A DNA stretch of 64,000 nucleotides from Allodiplogaster sudhausi (lineage: Eukaryota > Nematoda > Chromadorea > Rhabditida > Diplogasteridae). The stretch's first letter is position 1, and the number at the start of each line of letters is the position of its first letter. This document shows positions 11,303-26,362 of the stretch, in pieces. A program made the position numbers and the translations under genes. The notes under the pieces were generated by a model. It did no database searches and was not told the origin of the DNA. It saw only the letters and a program-made list of their open reading frames with translations. The DNA lies in NCBI GenBank assembly GCA_945643635.1, contig CALZFC010000309.1, forward strand, positions 17,333 through 81,332, written 5' to 3'.

Positions 11303-11640
11303 AGAATATGCCTGTAATACTTTGTATTCATGTCCTCAAGTATTTTAAGAAATCGACTTTTGGAGGTTGATGTAACAATGACCACCTATTCATCGAAGCA
11401 GAGATATATTAACACATGATGAAACCGCTAGATTTATGGGGTAAAGTTAGTCAAATTTTACGTAGAATACGCCTATAATACTTAGAATCGGTGTCCTCAA
11501 GTATTTAAAGAACTTGGCCGACTTGGCCGAAGATTTATTCAACTCGGCCGACTTGGCCGATGCTACTAGGTTCGGGGACCTCAATCTTCATGAATACTGG
11601 GGCTATCTTCCAGATTTGTGGGGTAAACAAAATTTTAAGT
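11303..11640 (+). repeat. 338-bp monomer, 5-bp seam deletion
   Basis: The seam reads TAAACAAAATTTT, consistent with loss of five bases from CTTAGCCAAA. I found no second copy of this allele. Confidence 0.8.
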
Positions 11641-14600
11641 AGAATATGCCTGTAATACTTTGTATTCATGTCCTCAAGTATTTAAAGAAATCGACTTTTG
11701 GAGGTTGATGTAACAATGACCACCTATTCATCGAAGCAGAGATATATTAACACATGATGAAACCGCTAGATTTATGGGGTAAAGTTAGTCAAATTTTACG
11801 TAGAATACGCCTATAATACTTAGAATCGGTGTCCTCAAGTATTTAAAGAACTTGGCCGACTTGGCCGAAGATTTATTCAACTCGGCCGACTTGGCCGATG
11901 CTACTAGGTTCGGGGACCTCAATCTTCATGAATACTGGGGCTATCTTCCAGATTTGTGGGGTAAACTTAGCCAAATTTTAAGTAGAATATGCCTGTAATA
12001 CTTTGTATTCATGTCCTCAAGTATTTTAAGAAATCGACTTTTGGAGGTTGATGTAACAATGACCACCTATTCATCGAAGCAGAGATATATTAACACATGA
12101 TGAAACCGCTAGATTTATGGGGTAAAGTTAGTCAAATTTTACGTAGAATACGCCTATAATACTTAGAATCGGTGTCCTCAAGTATTTAAAGAACTTGGCC
12201 GACTTGGCCGAAGATTTATTCAACTCGGCCGACTTGGCCGATGCTACTAGGTTCGGGGACCTCAATCTTCATGAATACTGGGGCTATCTTCCAGATTTGT
12301 GGGGTAAACTTAGTCAAATTTTAAGTAGAATATGCCTGTAATACTTTGTATTCATGTCCTCAAGTATTTAAAGAAATCGACTTTTGGAGGTTGATGTAAC
12401 AATGACCACCTATTCATCGAAGCAGAGATATATTAACACATGATGAAACCGCTAGATTTATGGGGTAAAGTTAGTCAAATTTTACGTAGAATACGCCTAT
12501 AATACTTAGAATCGGTGTCCTCAAGTATTTAAAGAACTTGGCCGACTTGGCCGAAGATTTATTCAACTCGGCCGACTTGGCCGATGCTACTAGGTTCGGG
12601 GACCTCAATCTTCATGAATACTGGGGCTATCTTCCAGATTTGTGGGGTAAACTTAGCCAAATTTTAAGTAGAATATGCCTGTAATACTTTGTATTCATGT
12701 CCTCAAGTATTTAAGAAATCGACTTTTGGAGGTTGATGTAACAATGACCACCTATTCATCGAAGCAGAGATATATTAACACATGATGAAACCGCTAGATT
12801 TATGGGGTAAAGTTAGTCAAATTTTACGTAGAATACGCCTATAATACTTAGAATCGGTGTCCTCAAGTATTTAAAGAACTTGGCCGACTTGGCCGAAGAT
12901 TTATTCAACTCGGCCGACTTGGCCGATGCTACTAGGTTCGGGGACCTCAATCTTCATGAATACTGGGGCTATCTTCCAGATTTGTGGGGTAAACTTAGCC
13001 AAATTTTAAGTAGAATATGCCTGTAATACTTTGTATTCATGTCCTCAAGTATTTAAAGAAATCGACTTTTGGAGGTTGATGTAACAATGACCACCTATTC
13101 ATCGAAGCAGAGATATATTAACACATGATGAAACCGCTAGATTTATGGGGTAAAGTTAGTCAAATTTTACGTAGAATACGCCTATAATACTTAGAATCGG
13201 TGTCCTCAAGTATTTAAAGAACTTGGCCGACTTGGCCGAAGATTTATTCAACTCGGCCGACTTGGCCGATGCTACTAGGTTCGGGGACCTCAATCTTCAT
13301 GAATACTGGGGCTATCTTCCAGATTTGTGGGGTAAACTTAGCCAAATTTTAAGTAGAATATGCCTGTAATACTTTGTATTCATGTCCTCAAGTATTTAAA
13401 GAAATCGACTTTTGGAGGTTGATGTAACAATGACCACCTATTCATCGAAGCAGAGATATATTAACACATGATGAAACCGCTAGATTTATGGGGTAAAGTT
13501 AGTCAAATTTTACGTAGAATACGCCTATAATACTTAGAATCGGTGTCCTCAAGTATTTAAAGAACTTGGCCGACTTGGCCGAAGATTTATTCAACTCGGC
13601 CGACTTGGCCGATGCTACTAGGTTCGGGGACCTCAATCTTCATGAATACTGGGGCTATCTTCCAGATTTGTGGGGTAAACTTAGCCAAATTTTAAGTAGA
13701 ATATGCCTGTAATACTTTGTATTCATGTCCTCAAGTATTTTAAGAAATCGACTTTTGGAGGTTGATGTAACAATGACCACCTATTCATCGAAGCAGAGAT
13801 ATATTAACACATGATGAAACCGCTAGATTTATGGGGTAAAGTTAGTCAAATTTTACGTAGAATACGCCTATAATACTTAGAATCGGTGTCCTCAAGTATT
13901 TAAAGAACTTGGCCGACTTGGCCGAAGATTTATTCAACTCGGCCGACTTGGCCGATGCTACTAGGTTCGGGGACCTCAATCTTCATGAATACTGGGGCTA
14001 TCTTCCAGATTTGTGGGGTAAACTTAGCCAAATTTTAAGTAGAATATGCCTGTAATACTTTGTATTCATGTCCTCAAGTATTTAAAGAAATCGACTTTTG
14101 GAGGTTGATGTAACAATGACCACCTATTCATCGAAGCAGAGATATATTAACACATGATGAAACCGCTAGATTTATGGGGTAAAGTTAGTCAAATTTTACG
14201 TAGAATACGCCTATAATACTTAGAATCGGTGTCCTCAAGTATTTAAAGAACTTGGCCGACTTGGCCGAAGATTTATTCAACTCGGCCGACTTGGCCGATG
14301 CTACTAGGTTCGGGGACCTCAATCTTCATGAATACTGGGGCTATCTTCCAGATTTGTGGGGTAAACTTAGCCAAATTTTAAGTAGAATATGCCTGTAATA
14401 CTTTGTATTCATGTCCTCAAGTATTTAAGAAATCGACTTTTGGAGGTTGATGTAACAATGACCACCTATTCATCGAAGCAGAGATATATTAACACATGAT
14501 GAAACCGCTAGATTTATGGGGTAAAGTTAGTCAAATTTTACGTAGAATACGCCTATAATACTTAGAATCGGTGTCCTCAAGTATTTAAAGAACTTGGCCG

Positions 14601-16783
14601 ACTTGGCCGAAGATTTATTCAACTCGGCCGACTTGGCCGATGCTACTAGGTTCGGGGACCTCAATCTTCATGAATACTGGGGCTATCTTCCAGATTTGTG
14701 GGGTAAACTTAGTCAAATTTTAAGTAGAATATGCCTGTAATACTTTGTATTCATGTCCTCAAGTATTTAAAGAAATCGACTTTTGGAGGTTGATGTAACA
14801 ATGACCACCTATTCATCGAAGCAGAGATATATTAACACATGATGAAACCGCTAGATTTATGGGGTAAAGTTAGTCAAATTTTACGTAGAATACGCCTATA
14901 ATACTTAGAATCGGTGTCCTCAAGTATTTAAAGAACTTGGCCGACTTGGCCGAAGATTTATTCAACTCGGCCGACTTGGCCGATGCTACTAGGTTCGGGG
15001 ACCTCAATCTTCATGAATACTGGGGCTATCTTCCAGATTTGTGGGGTAAACTTAGCCAAATTTTAAGTAGAATATGCCTGTAATACTTTGTATTCATGTC
15101 CTCAAGTATTTTAAGAAATCGACTTTTGGAGGTTGATGTAACAATGACCACCTATTCATCGAAGCAGAGATATATTAACACATGATGAAACCGCTAGATT
15201 TATGGGGTAAAGTTAGTCAAATTTTACGTAGAATACGCCTATAATACTTAGAATCGGTGTCCTCAAGTATTTAAAGAACTTGGCCGACTTGGCCGAAGAT
15301 TTATTCAACTCGGCCGACTTGGCCGATGCTACTAGGTTCGGGGACCTCAATCTTCATGAATACTGGGGCTATCTTCCAGATTTGTGGGGTAAACTTAGCC
15401 AAATTTTAAGTAGAATATGCCTGTAATACTTTGTATTCATGTCCTCAAGTATTTTAAGAAATCGACTTTTGGAGGTTGATGTAACAATGACCACCTATTC
15501 ATCGAAGCAGAGATATATTAACACATGATGAAACCGCTAGATTTATGGGGTAAAGTTAGTCAAATTTTACGTAGAATACGCCTATAATACTTAGAATCGG
15601 TGTCCTCAAGTATTTAAAGAACTTGGCCGACTTGGCCGAAGATTTATTCAACTCGGCCGACTTGGCCGATGCTACTAGGTTCGGGGACCTCAATCTTCAT
15701 GAATACTGGGGCTATCTTCCAGATTTGTGGGGTAAACTTAGCCAAATTTTAAGTAGAATATGCCTGTAATACTTTGTATTCATGTCCTCAAGTATTTAAA
15801 GAAATCGACTTTTGGAGGTTGATGTAACAATGACCACCTATTCATCGAAGCAGAGATATATTAACACATGATGAAACCGCTAGATTTATGGGGTAAAGTT
15901 AGTCAAATTTTACGTAGAATACGCCTATAATACTTAGAATCGGTGTCCTCAAGTATTTAAAGAACTTGGCCGACTTGGCCGAAGATTTATTCAACTCGGC
16001 CGACTTGGCCGATGCTACTAGGTTCGGGGACCTCAATCTTCATGAATACTGGGGCTATCTTCCAGATTTGTGGGGTAAACTTAGCCAAATTTTAAGTAGA
16101 ATATGCCTGTAATACTTTGTATTCATGTCCTCAAGTATTTAAAGAAATCGACTTTTGGAGGTTGATGTAACAATGACCACCTATTCATCGAAGCAGAGAT
16201 ATATTAACACATGATGAAACCGCTAGATTTATGGGGTAAAGTTAGTCAAATTTTACGTAGAATACGCCTATAATACTTAGAATCGGTGTCCTCAAGTATT
16301 TAAAGAACTTGGCCGACTTGGCCGAAGATTTATTCAACTCGGCCGACTTGGCCGATGCTACTAGGTTCGGGGACCTCAATCTTCATGAATACTGGGGCTA
16401 TCTTCCAGATTTGTGGGGTAAACTTAGCCAAATTTTAAGTAGAATATGCCTGTAATACTTTGTATTCATGTCCTCAAGTATTTTAAGAAATCGACTTTTG
16501 GAGGTTGATGTAACAATGACCACCTATTCATCGAAGCAGAGATATATTAACACATGATGAAACCGCTAGATTTATGGGGTAAAGTTAGTCAAATTTTACG
16601 TAGAATACGCCTATAATACTTAGAATCGGTGTCCTCAAGTATTTAAAGAACTTGGCCGACTTGGCCGAAGATTTATTCAACTCGGCCGACTTGGCCGATG
16701 CTACTAGGTTCGGGGACCTCAATCTTCATGAATACTGGGGCTATCTTCCAGATTTGTGGGGTAAACTTAGCCAAATTTTAAGT

Positions 16784-17121
16784 AGAATATGCCTGTAATA
16801 CTTTGTATTCATGTCCTCAAGTATTTTAAGAAATCGACTTTTGGAGGTTGATGTAACAATGACCACCTATTCATCGAAGCAGAGATATATTAACACATGA
16901 TGAAACCGCTAGATTTATGGGGTAAAGTTAGTCAAATTTTACGTAGAATACGCCTATAATACTTAGAATCGGTGTCCTCAAGTATTTAAAGAACTTGGCC
17001 GACTTGGCCGAAGATTTATTCAACTCGGCCGACTTGGCCGATGCTACTAGGTTCGGGGACCTCAATCTTCATGAATACTGGGGCTATCTTCCAGATTTGT
17101 GGGGTAAGCCAAATTTTAAGT
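16784..17121 (+). repeat. 338-bp monomer, 5-bp seam deletion
   Basis: The seam reads GGGGTAAGCCAAATTTT, five bases short. The shift of frame, together with T alleles on both sides, opens a 62-codon minus-strand frame (17016-17204) that starts at GTG. I treat that frame as incidental. Confidence 0.8.
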
Positions 17122-17464
17122 AGAATATGCCTGTAATACTTTGTATTCATGTCCTCAAGTATTTTAAGAAATCGACTTTTGGAGGTTGATGTAACAATGA
17201 CCACCTATTCATCGAAGCAGAGATATATTAACACATGATGAAACCGCTAGATTTATGGGGTAAAGTTAGTCAAATTTTACGTAGAATACGCCTATAATAC
17301 TTAGAATCGGTGTCCTCAAGTATTTAAAGAACTTGGCCGACTTGGCCGAAGATTTATTCAACTCGGCCGACTTGGCCGATGCTACTAGGTTCGGGGACCT
17401 CAATCTTCATGAATACTGGGGCTATCTTCCAGATTTGTGGGGTAAACTTAGCCAAATTTTAAGT

Positions 17465-20206
17465 AGAATATGCCTGTAATACTTTGTATTCATGTCCTCA
17501 AGTATTTAAAGAAATCGACTTTTGGAGGTTGATGTAACAATGACCACCTATTCATCGAAGCAGAGATATATTAACACATGATGAAACCGCTAGATTTATG
17601 GGGTAAAGTTAGTCAAATTTTACGTAGAATACGCCTATAATACTTAGAATCGGTGTCCTCAAGTATTTAAAGAACTTGGCCGACTTGGCCGAAGATTTAT
17701 TCAACTCGGCCGACTTGGCCGATGCTACTAGGTTCGGGGACCTCAATCTTCATGAATACTGGGGCTATCTTCCAGATTTGTGGGGTAAACTTAGCCAAAT
17801 TTTAAGTAGAATATGCCTGTAATACTTTGTATTCATGTCCTCAAGTATTTTAAGAAATCGACTTTTGGAGGTTGATGTAACAATGACCACCTATTCATCG
17901 AAGCAGAGATATATTAACACATGATGAAACCGCTAGATTTATGGGGTAAAGTTAGTCAAATTTTACGTAGAATACGCCTATAATACTTAGAATCGGTGTC
18001 CTCAAGTATTTAAAGAACTTGGCCGACTTGGCCGAAGATTTATTCAACTCGGCCGACTTGGCCGATGCTACTAGGTTCGGGGACCTCAATCTTCATGAAT
18101 ACTGGGGCTATCTTCCAGATTTGTGGGGTAAACTTAGCCAAATTTTAAGTAGAATATGCCTGTAATACTTTGTATTCATGTCCTCAAGTATTTAAAGAAA
18201 TCGACTTTTGGAGGTTGATGTAACAATGACCACCTATTCATCGAAGCAGAGATATATTAACACATGATGAAACCGCTAGATTTATGGGGTAAAGTTAGTC
18301 AAATTTTACGTAGAATACGCCTATAATACTTAGAATCGGTGTCCTCAAGTATTTAAAGAACTTGGCCGACTTGGCCGAAGATTTATTCAACTCGGCCGAC
18401 TTGGCCGATGCTACTAGGTTCGGGGACCTCAATCTTCATGAATACTGGGGCTATCTTCCAGATTTGTGGGGTAAACTTAGCCAAATTTTAAGTAGAATAT
18501 GCCTGTAATACTTTGTATTCATGTCCTCAAGTATTTTAAGAAATCGACTTTTGGAGGTTGATGTAACAATGACCACCTATTCATCGAAGCAGAGATATAT
18601 TAACACATGATGAAACCGCTAGATTTATGGGGTAAAGTTAGTCAAATTTTACGTAGAATACGCCTATAATACTTAGAATCGGTGTCCTCAAGTATTTAAA
18701 GAACTTGGCCGACTTGGCCGAAGATTTATTCAACTCGGCCGACTTGGCCGATGCTACTAGGTTCGGGGACCTCAATCTTCATGAATACTGGGGCTATCTT
18801 CCAGATTTGTGGGGTAAACTTAGCCAAATTTTAAGTAGAATATGCCTGTAATACTTTGTATTCATGTCCTCAAGTATTTAAAGAAATCGACTTTTGGAGG
18901 TTGATGTAACAATGACCACCTATTCATCGAAGCAGAGATATATTAACACATGATGAAACCGCTAGATTTATGGGGTAAAGTTAGTCAAATTTTACGTAGA
19001 ATACGCCTATAATACTTAGAATCGGTGTCCTCAAGTATTTAAAGAACTTGGCCGACTTGGCCGAAGATTTATTCAACTCGGCCGACTTGGCCGATGCTAC
19101 TAGGTTCGGGGACCTCAATCTTCATGAATACTGGGGCTATCTTCCAGATTTGTGGGGTAAACTTAGCCAAATTTTAAGTAGAATATGCCTGTAATACTTT
19201 GTATTCATGTCCTCAAGTATTTTAAGAAATCGACTTTTGGAGGTTGATGTAACAATGACCACCTATTCATCGAAGCAGAGATATATTAACACATGATGAA
19301 ACCGCTAGATTTATGGGGTAAAGTTAGTCAAATTTTACGTAGAATACGCCTATAATACTTAGAATCGGTGTCCTCAAGTATTTAAAGAACTTGGCCGACT
19401 TGGCCGAAGATTTATTCAACTCGGCCGACTTGGCCGATGCTACTAGGTTCGGGGACCTCAATCTTCATGAATACTGGGGCTATCTTCCAGATTTGTGGGG
19501 TAAACTTAGCCAAATTTTAAGTAGAATATGCCTGTAATACTTTGTATTCATGTCCTCAAGTATTTAAAGAAATCGACTTTTGGAGGTTGATGTAACAATG
19601 ACCACCTATTCATCGAAGCAGAGATATATTAACACATGATGAAACCGCTAGATTTATGGGGTAAAGTTAGTCAAATTTTACGTAGAATACGCCTATAATA
19701 CTTAGAATCGGTGTCCTCAAGTATTTAAAGAACTTGGCCGACTTGGCCGAAGATTTATTCAACTCGGCCGACTTGGCCGATGCTACTAGGTTCGGGGACC
19801 TCAATCTTCATGAATACTGGGGCTATCTTCCAGATTTGTGGGGTAAACTTAGCCAAATTTTAAGTAGAATATGCCTGTAATACTTTGTATTCATGTCCTC
19901 AAGTATTTTAAGAAATCGACTTTTGGAGGTTGATGTAACAATGACCACCTATTCATCGAAGCAGAGATATATTAACACATGATGAAACCGCTAGATTTAT
20001 GGGGTAAAGTTAGTCAAATTTTACGTAGAATACGCCTATAATACTTAGAATCGGTGTCCTCAAGTATTTAAAGAACTTGGCCGACTTGGCCGAAGATTTA
20101 TTCAACTCGGCCGACTTGGCCGATGCTACTAGGTTCGGGGACCTCAATCTTCATGAATACTGGGGCTATCTTCCAGATTTGTGGGGTAAACTTAGTCAAA
20201 TTAAGT
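17465..20206 (+). repeat. Local two-monomer periodicity K-T repeated four times
   Basis: Eight monomers starting at 17465, 17808, 18151, 18494, 18837, 19180, 19523 and 19866 alternate K, T, K, T, K, T, K, T at S1, a 686-bp higher-order period. Seams are the common type until the last, which reads TAGTCAAATTAAGT (2 bp lost, near 20193-20206). The stretch sits at the border between the K-rich and T-rich blocks. Confidence 0.75.
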
Positions 20207-23200
20207 AGAATATGCCTGTAATACTTTGTATTCATGTCCTCAAGTATTTTAAGAAATCGACTTTTGGAGGTTGATGTAACAATGACCACCTATTCATCGA
20301 AGCAGAGATATATTAACACATGATGAAACCGCTAGATTTATGGGGTAAAGTTAGTCAAATTTTACGTAGAATACGCCTATAATACTTAGAATCGGTGTCC
20401 TCAAGTATTTAAAGAACTTGGCCGACTTGGCCGAAGATTTATTCAACTCGGCCGACTTGGCCGATGCTACTAGGTTCGGGGACCTCAATCTTCATGAATA
20501 CTGGGGCTATCTTCCAGATTTGTGGGGTAAACTTAGCCAAATTTTAAGTAGAATATGCCTGTAATACTTTGTATTCATGTCCTCAAGTATTTTAAGAAAT
20601 CGACTTTTGGAGGTTGATGTAACAATGACCACCTATTCATCGAAGCAGAGATATATTAACACATGATGAAACCGCTAGATTTATGGGGTAAAGTTAGTCA
20701 AATTTTACGTAGAATACGCCTATAATACTTAGAATCGGTGTCCTCAAGTATTTAAAGAACTTGGCCGACTTGGCCGAAGATTTATTCAACTCGGCCGACT
20801 TGGCCGATGCTACTAGGTTCGGGGACCTCAATCTTCATGAATACTGGGGCTATCTTCCAGATTTGTGGGGTAAACTTAGCCAAATTTTAAGTAGAATATG
20901 CCTGTAATACTTTGTATTCATGTCCTCAAGTATTTTAAGAAATCGACTTTTGGAGGTTGATGTAACAATGACCACCTATTCATCGAAGCAGAGATATATT
21001 AACACATGATGAAACCGCTAGATTTATGGGGTAAAGTTAGTCAAATTTTACGTAGAATACGCCTATAATACTTAGAATCGGTGTCCTCAAGTATTTAAAG
21101 AACTTGGCCGACTTGGCCGAAGATTTATTCAACTCGGCCGACTTGGCCGATGCTACTAGGTTCGGGGACCTCAATCTTCATGAATACTGGGGCTATCTTC
21201 CAGATTTGTGGGGTAAACTTAGCCAAATTTTAAGTAGAATATGCCTGTAATACTTTGTATTCATGTCCTCAAGTATTTTAAGAAATCGACTTTTGGAGGT
21301 TGATGTAACAATGACCACCTATTCATCGAAGCAGAGATATATTAACACATGATGAAACCGCTAGATTTATGGGGTAAAGTTAGTCAAATTTTACGTAGAA
21401 TACGCCTATAATACTTAGAATCGGTGTCCTCAAGTATTTAAAGAACTTGGCCGACTTGGCCGAAGATTTATTCAACTCGGCCGACTTGGCCGATGCTACT
21501 AGGTTCGGGGACCTCAATCTTCATGAATACTGGGGCTATCTTCCAGATTTGTGGGGTAAACTTAGCCAAATTTAAGTAGAATATGCCTGTAATACTTTGT
21601 ATTCATGTCCTCAAGTATTTTAAGAAATCGACTTTTGGAGGTTGATGTAACAATGACCACCTATTCATCGAAGCAGAGATATATTAACACATGATGAAAC
21701 CGCTAGATTTATGGGGTAAAGTTAGTCAAATTTTACGTAGAATACGCCTATAATACTTAGAATCGGTGTCCTCAAGTATTTAAAGAACTTGGCCGACTTG
21801 GCCGAAGATTTATTCAACTCGGCCGACTTGGCCGATGCTACTAGGTTCGGGGACCTCAATCTTCATGAATACTGGGGCTATCTTCCAGATTTGTGGGGTA
21901 AACTTAGCCAAATTTTAAGTAGAATATGCCTGTAATACTTTGTATTCATGTCCTCAAGTATTTAAAGAAATCGACTTTTGGAGGTTGATGTAACAATGAC
22001 CACCTATTCATCGAAGCAGAGATATATTAACACATGATGAAACCGCTAGATTTATGGGGTAAAGTTAGTCAAATTTTACGTAGAATACGCCTATAATACT
22101 TAGAATCGGTGTCCTCAAGTATTTAAAGAACTTGGCCGACTTGGCCGAAGATTTATTCAACTCGGCCGACTTGGCCGATGCTACTAGGTTCGGGGACCTC
22201 AATCTTCATGAATACTGGGGCTATCTTCCAGATTTGTGGGGTAAACTTAGCCAAATTTTAAGTAGAATATGCCTGTAATACTTTGTATTCATGTCCTCAA
22301 GTATTTTAAGAAATCGACTTTTGGAGGTTGATGTAACAATGACCACCTATTCATCGAAGCAGAGATATATTAACACATGATGAAACCGCTAGATTTATGG
22401 GGTAAAGTTAGTCAAATTTTACGTAGAATACGCCTATAATACTTAGAATCGGTGTCCTCAAGTATTTAAAGAACTTGGCCGACTTGGCCGAAGATTTATT
22501 CAACTCGGCCGACTTGGCCGATGCTACTAGGTTCGGGGACCTCAATCTTCATGAATACTGGGGCTATCTTCCAGATTTGTGGGGTAAACTTAGCCAAATT
22601 TTAAGTAGAATATGCCTGTAATACTTTGTATTCATGTCCTCAAGTATTTTAAGAAATCGACTTTTGGAGGTTGATGTAACAATGACCACCTATTCATCGA
22701 AGCAGAGATATATTAACACATGATGAAACCGCTAGATTTATGGGGTAAAGTTAGTCAAATTTTACGTAGAATACGCCTATAATACTTAGAATCGGTGTCC
22801 TCAAGTATTTAAAGAACTTGGCCGACTTGGCCGAAGATTTATTCAACTCGGCCGACTTGGCCGATGCTACTAGGTTCGGGGACCTCAATCTTCATGAATA
22901 CTGGGGCTATCTTCCAGATTTGTGGGGTAAACTTAGCCAAATTTTAAGTAGAATATGCCTGTAATACTTTGTATTCATGTCCTCAAGTATTTTAAGAAAT
23001 CGACTTTTGGAGGTTGATGTAACAATGACCACCTATTCATCGAAGCAGAGATATATTAACACATGATGAAACCGCTAGATTTATGGGGTAAAGTTAGTCA
23101 AATTTTACGTAGAATACGCCTATAATACTTAGAATCGGTGTCCTCAAGTATTTAAAGAACTTGGCCGACTTGGCCGAAGATTTATTCAACTCGGCCGACT

Positions 23201-23978
23201 TGGCCGATGCTACTAGGTTCGGGGACCTCAATCTTCATGAATACTGGGGCTATCTTCCAGATTTGTGGGGTAAACTTAGTCAAATTTTAAGTAGAATATG
23301 CCTGTAATACTTTGTATTCATGTCCTCAAGTATTTAAAGAAATCGACTTTTGGAGGTTGATGTAACAATGACCACCTATTCATCGAAGCAGAGATATATT
23401 AACACATGATGAAACCGCTAGATTTATGGGGTAAAGTTAGTCAAATTTTACGTAGAATACGCCTATAATACTTAGAATCGGTGTCCTCAAGTATTTAAAG
23501 AACTTGGCCGACTTGGCCGAAGATTTATTCAACTCGGCCGACTTGGCCGATGCTACTAGGTTCGGGGACCTCAATCTTCATGAATACTGGGGCTATCTTC
23601 CAGATTTGTGGGGTAAACTTAGCCAAATTTTAAGTAGAATATGCCTGTAATACTTTGTATTCATGTCCTCAAGTATTTTAAGAAATCGACTTTTGGAGGT
23701 TGATGTAACAATGACCACCTATTCATCGAAGCAGAGATATATTAACACATGATGAAACCGCTAGATTTATGGGGTAAAGTTAGTCAAATTTTACGTAGAA
23801 TACGCCTATAATACTTAGAATCGGTGTCCTCAAGTATTTAAAGAACTTGGCCGACTTGGCCGAAGATTTATTCAACTCGGCCGACTTGGCCGATGCTACT
23901 AGGTTCGGGGACCTCAATCTTCATGAATACTGGGGCTATCTTCCAGATTTGTGGGGTAAACTTAGCCAAATTTTAAGT

Positions 23979-24657
23979 AGAATATGCCTGTAATACTTTG
24001 TATTCATGTCCTCAAGTATTTTAAGAAATCGACTTTTGGAGGTTGATGTAACAATGACCACCTATTCATCGAAGCAGAGATATATTAACACATGATGAAA
24101 CCGCTAGATTTATGGGGTAAAGTTAGTCAAATTTTACGTAGAATACGCCTATAATACTTAGAATCGGTGTCCTCAAGTATTTAAAGAACTTGGCCGACTT
24201 GGCCGAAGATTTATTCAACTCGGCCGACTTGGCCGATGCTACTAGGTTCGGGGACCTCAATCTTCATGAATACTGGGGCTATCTTCCAGATTTGTGGGGT
24301 AAACTTAGCCAATTTTAAGTAGCCTGTAATACTTTGTATTCATGTCCTCAAGTATTTTAAGAAATCGACTTTTGGAGGTTGATGTAACAATGACCACCTA
24401 TTCATCGAAGCAGAGATATATTAACACATGATGAAACCGCTAGATTTATGGGGTAAAGTTAGTCAAATTTTACGTAGAATACGCCTATAATACTTAGAAT
24501 CGGTGTCCTCAAGTATTTAAAGAACTTGGCCGACTTGGCCGAAGATTTATTCAACTCGGCCGACTTGGCCGATGCTACTAGGTTCGGGGACCTCAATCTT
24601 CATGAATACTGGGGCTATCTTCCAGATTTGTGGGGTAAACTTAGTCAAATTTTAAGT
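23979..24657 (+). repeat. Two monomers with deletion across the monomer start
   Basis: The junction near 24318-24325 reads AAGTAGCCTGTAAT: six bases equivalent to AATATG are missing from the start of the second monomer, and one A is lost just before. It is the only copy seen in which the deletion lies inside the A-head itself. Confidence 0.8.
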
Positions 24658-25000
24658 AGAATATGCCTGTAATACTTTGTATTCATGTCCTCAAGTATTT
24701 TAAGAAATCGACTTTTGGAGGTTGATGTAACAATGACCACCTATTCATCGAAGCAGAGATATATTAACACATGATGAAACCGCTAGATTTATGGGGTAAA
24801 GTTAGTCAAATTTTACGTAGAATACGCCTATAATACTTAGAATCGGTGTCCTCAAGTATTTAAAGAACTTGGCCGACTTGGCCGAAGATTTATTCAACTC
24901 GGCCGACTTGGCCGATGCTACTAGGTTCGGGGACCTCAATCTTCATGAATACTGGGGCTATCTTCCAGATTTGTGGGGTAAACTTAGCCAAATTTTAAGT

Positions 25001-25334
25001 AGAATATGCCTGTAATACTTTGTATTCATGTCCTCAAGTATTTTAAGAAATCGACTTTTGGAGGTTGATGTAACAATGACCACCTATTCATCGAAGCAGA
25101 GATATATTAACACATGATGAAACCGCTAGATTTATGGGGTAAAGTTAGTCAAATTTTACGTAGAATACGCCTATAATACTTAGAATCGGTGTCCTCAAGT
25201 ATTTAAAGAACTTGGCCGACTTGGCCGAAGATTTATTCAACTCGGCCGACTTGGCCGATGCTACTAGGTTCGGGGACCTCAATCTTCATGAATACTGGGG
25301 CTATCTTCCAGATTTGTGGGGTCAAATTTTAAGT
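25001..25334 (+). repeat. 334-bp monomer, recurrent 9-bp seam deletion
   Basis: The seam GGGGTCAAATTTT is the same as at 6831-6844. The S1 allele differs (K at 6513, T here), so either the deletion recurred or an exchange separated the two sites. Confidence 0.85.
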
Positions 25335-25676
25335 AGAATATGCCTGTAATACTTTGTATTCATGTCCTCAAGTATTTTAAGAAATCGACTTTTGGAGGTT
25401 GATGTAACAATGACCACCTATTCATCGAAGCAGAGATATATTAACACATGATGAAACCGCTAGATTTATGGGGTAAAGTTAGTCAAATTTTACGTAGAAT
25501 ACGCCTATAATACTTAGAATCGGTGTCCTCAAGTATTTAAAGAACTTGGCCGACTTGGCCGAAGATTTATTCAACTCGGCCGACTTGGCCGATGCTACTA
25601 GGTTCGGGGACCTCAATCTTCATGAATACTGGGGCTATCTTCCAGATTTGTGGGGTAACTTAGTCCAATTTTAAGT
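25335..25676 (+). repeat. Monomer with a compound seam change
   Basis: The seam reads TAACTTAGTCCAATTTT: one A lost, a T added before CC, and another A lost. It looks like a mosaic of the TAGTCAAA and TAGCCAAA states. Confidence 0.75.
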
Positions 25677-26362
25677 AGAATATGCCTGTAATACTTTGTA
25701 TTCATGTCCTCAAGTATTTAAAGAAATCGACTTTTGGAGGTTGATGTAACAATGACCACCTATTCATCGAAGCAGAGATATATTAACACATGATGAAACC
25801 GCTAGATTTATGGGGTAAAGTTAGTCAAATTTTACGTAGAATACGCCTATAATACTTAGAATCGGTGTCCTCAAGTATTTAAAGAACTTGGCCGACTTGG
25901 CCGAAGATTTATTCAACTCGGCCGACTTGGCCGATGCTACTAGGTTCGGGGACCTCAATCTTCATGAATACTGGGGCTATCTTCCAGATTTGTGGGGTAA
26001 ACTTAGCCAAATTTTAAGTAGAATATGCCTGTAATACTTTGTATTCATGTCCTCAAGTATTTAAAGAAATCGACTTTTGGAGGTTGATGTAACAATGACC
26101 ACCTATTCATCGAAGCAGAGATATATTAACACATGATGAAACCGCTAGATTTATGGGGTAAAGTTAGTCAAATTTTACGTAGAATACGCCTATAATACTT
26201 AGAATCGGTGTCCTCAAGTATTTAAAGAACTTGGCCGACTTGGCCGAAGATTTATTCAACTCGGCCGACTTGGCCGATGCTACTAGGTTCGGGGACCTCA
26301 ATCTTCATGAATACTGGGGCTATCTTCCAGATTTGTGGGGTAAACTTAGCCAAATTTTAAGT

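Larger units (their letters stand above)
1..17121 (+). repeat. Left block: about 50 near-identical monomers, K allele dominant
   Basis: By hand count S1 reads K in 28, T in 13 and D in 9 of these monomers. Seam changes are few: 9-bp loss near 6834, one C lost near 2730, 5-bp losses near 11628 and 17106, and the TAGTCAAA state near 12313 and 14712. Outside S1 and the seam I noticed only four base changes: C-to-T at 1681 and 3050, and A-to-G at 2847 and 5246. Such uniformity implies very recent amplification or strong homogenisation, or consensus collapse during assembly. Confidence 0.8.

Noticed and set aside
17016..17204. Minus-strand open frame of 62 codons, with relatives at 20098-20289, 29668-29853 and 50862-51053
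   Set aside because: It starts at GTG, lies wholly in the satellite, and is open only because a seam deletion combines with the T allele at S1. No domain, signal or coding bias was seen.
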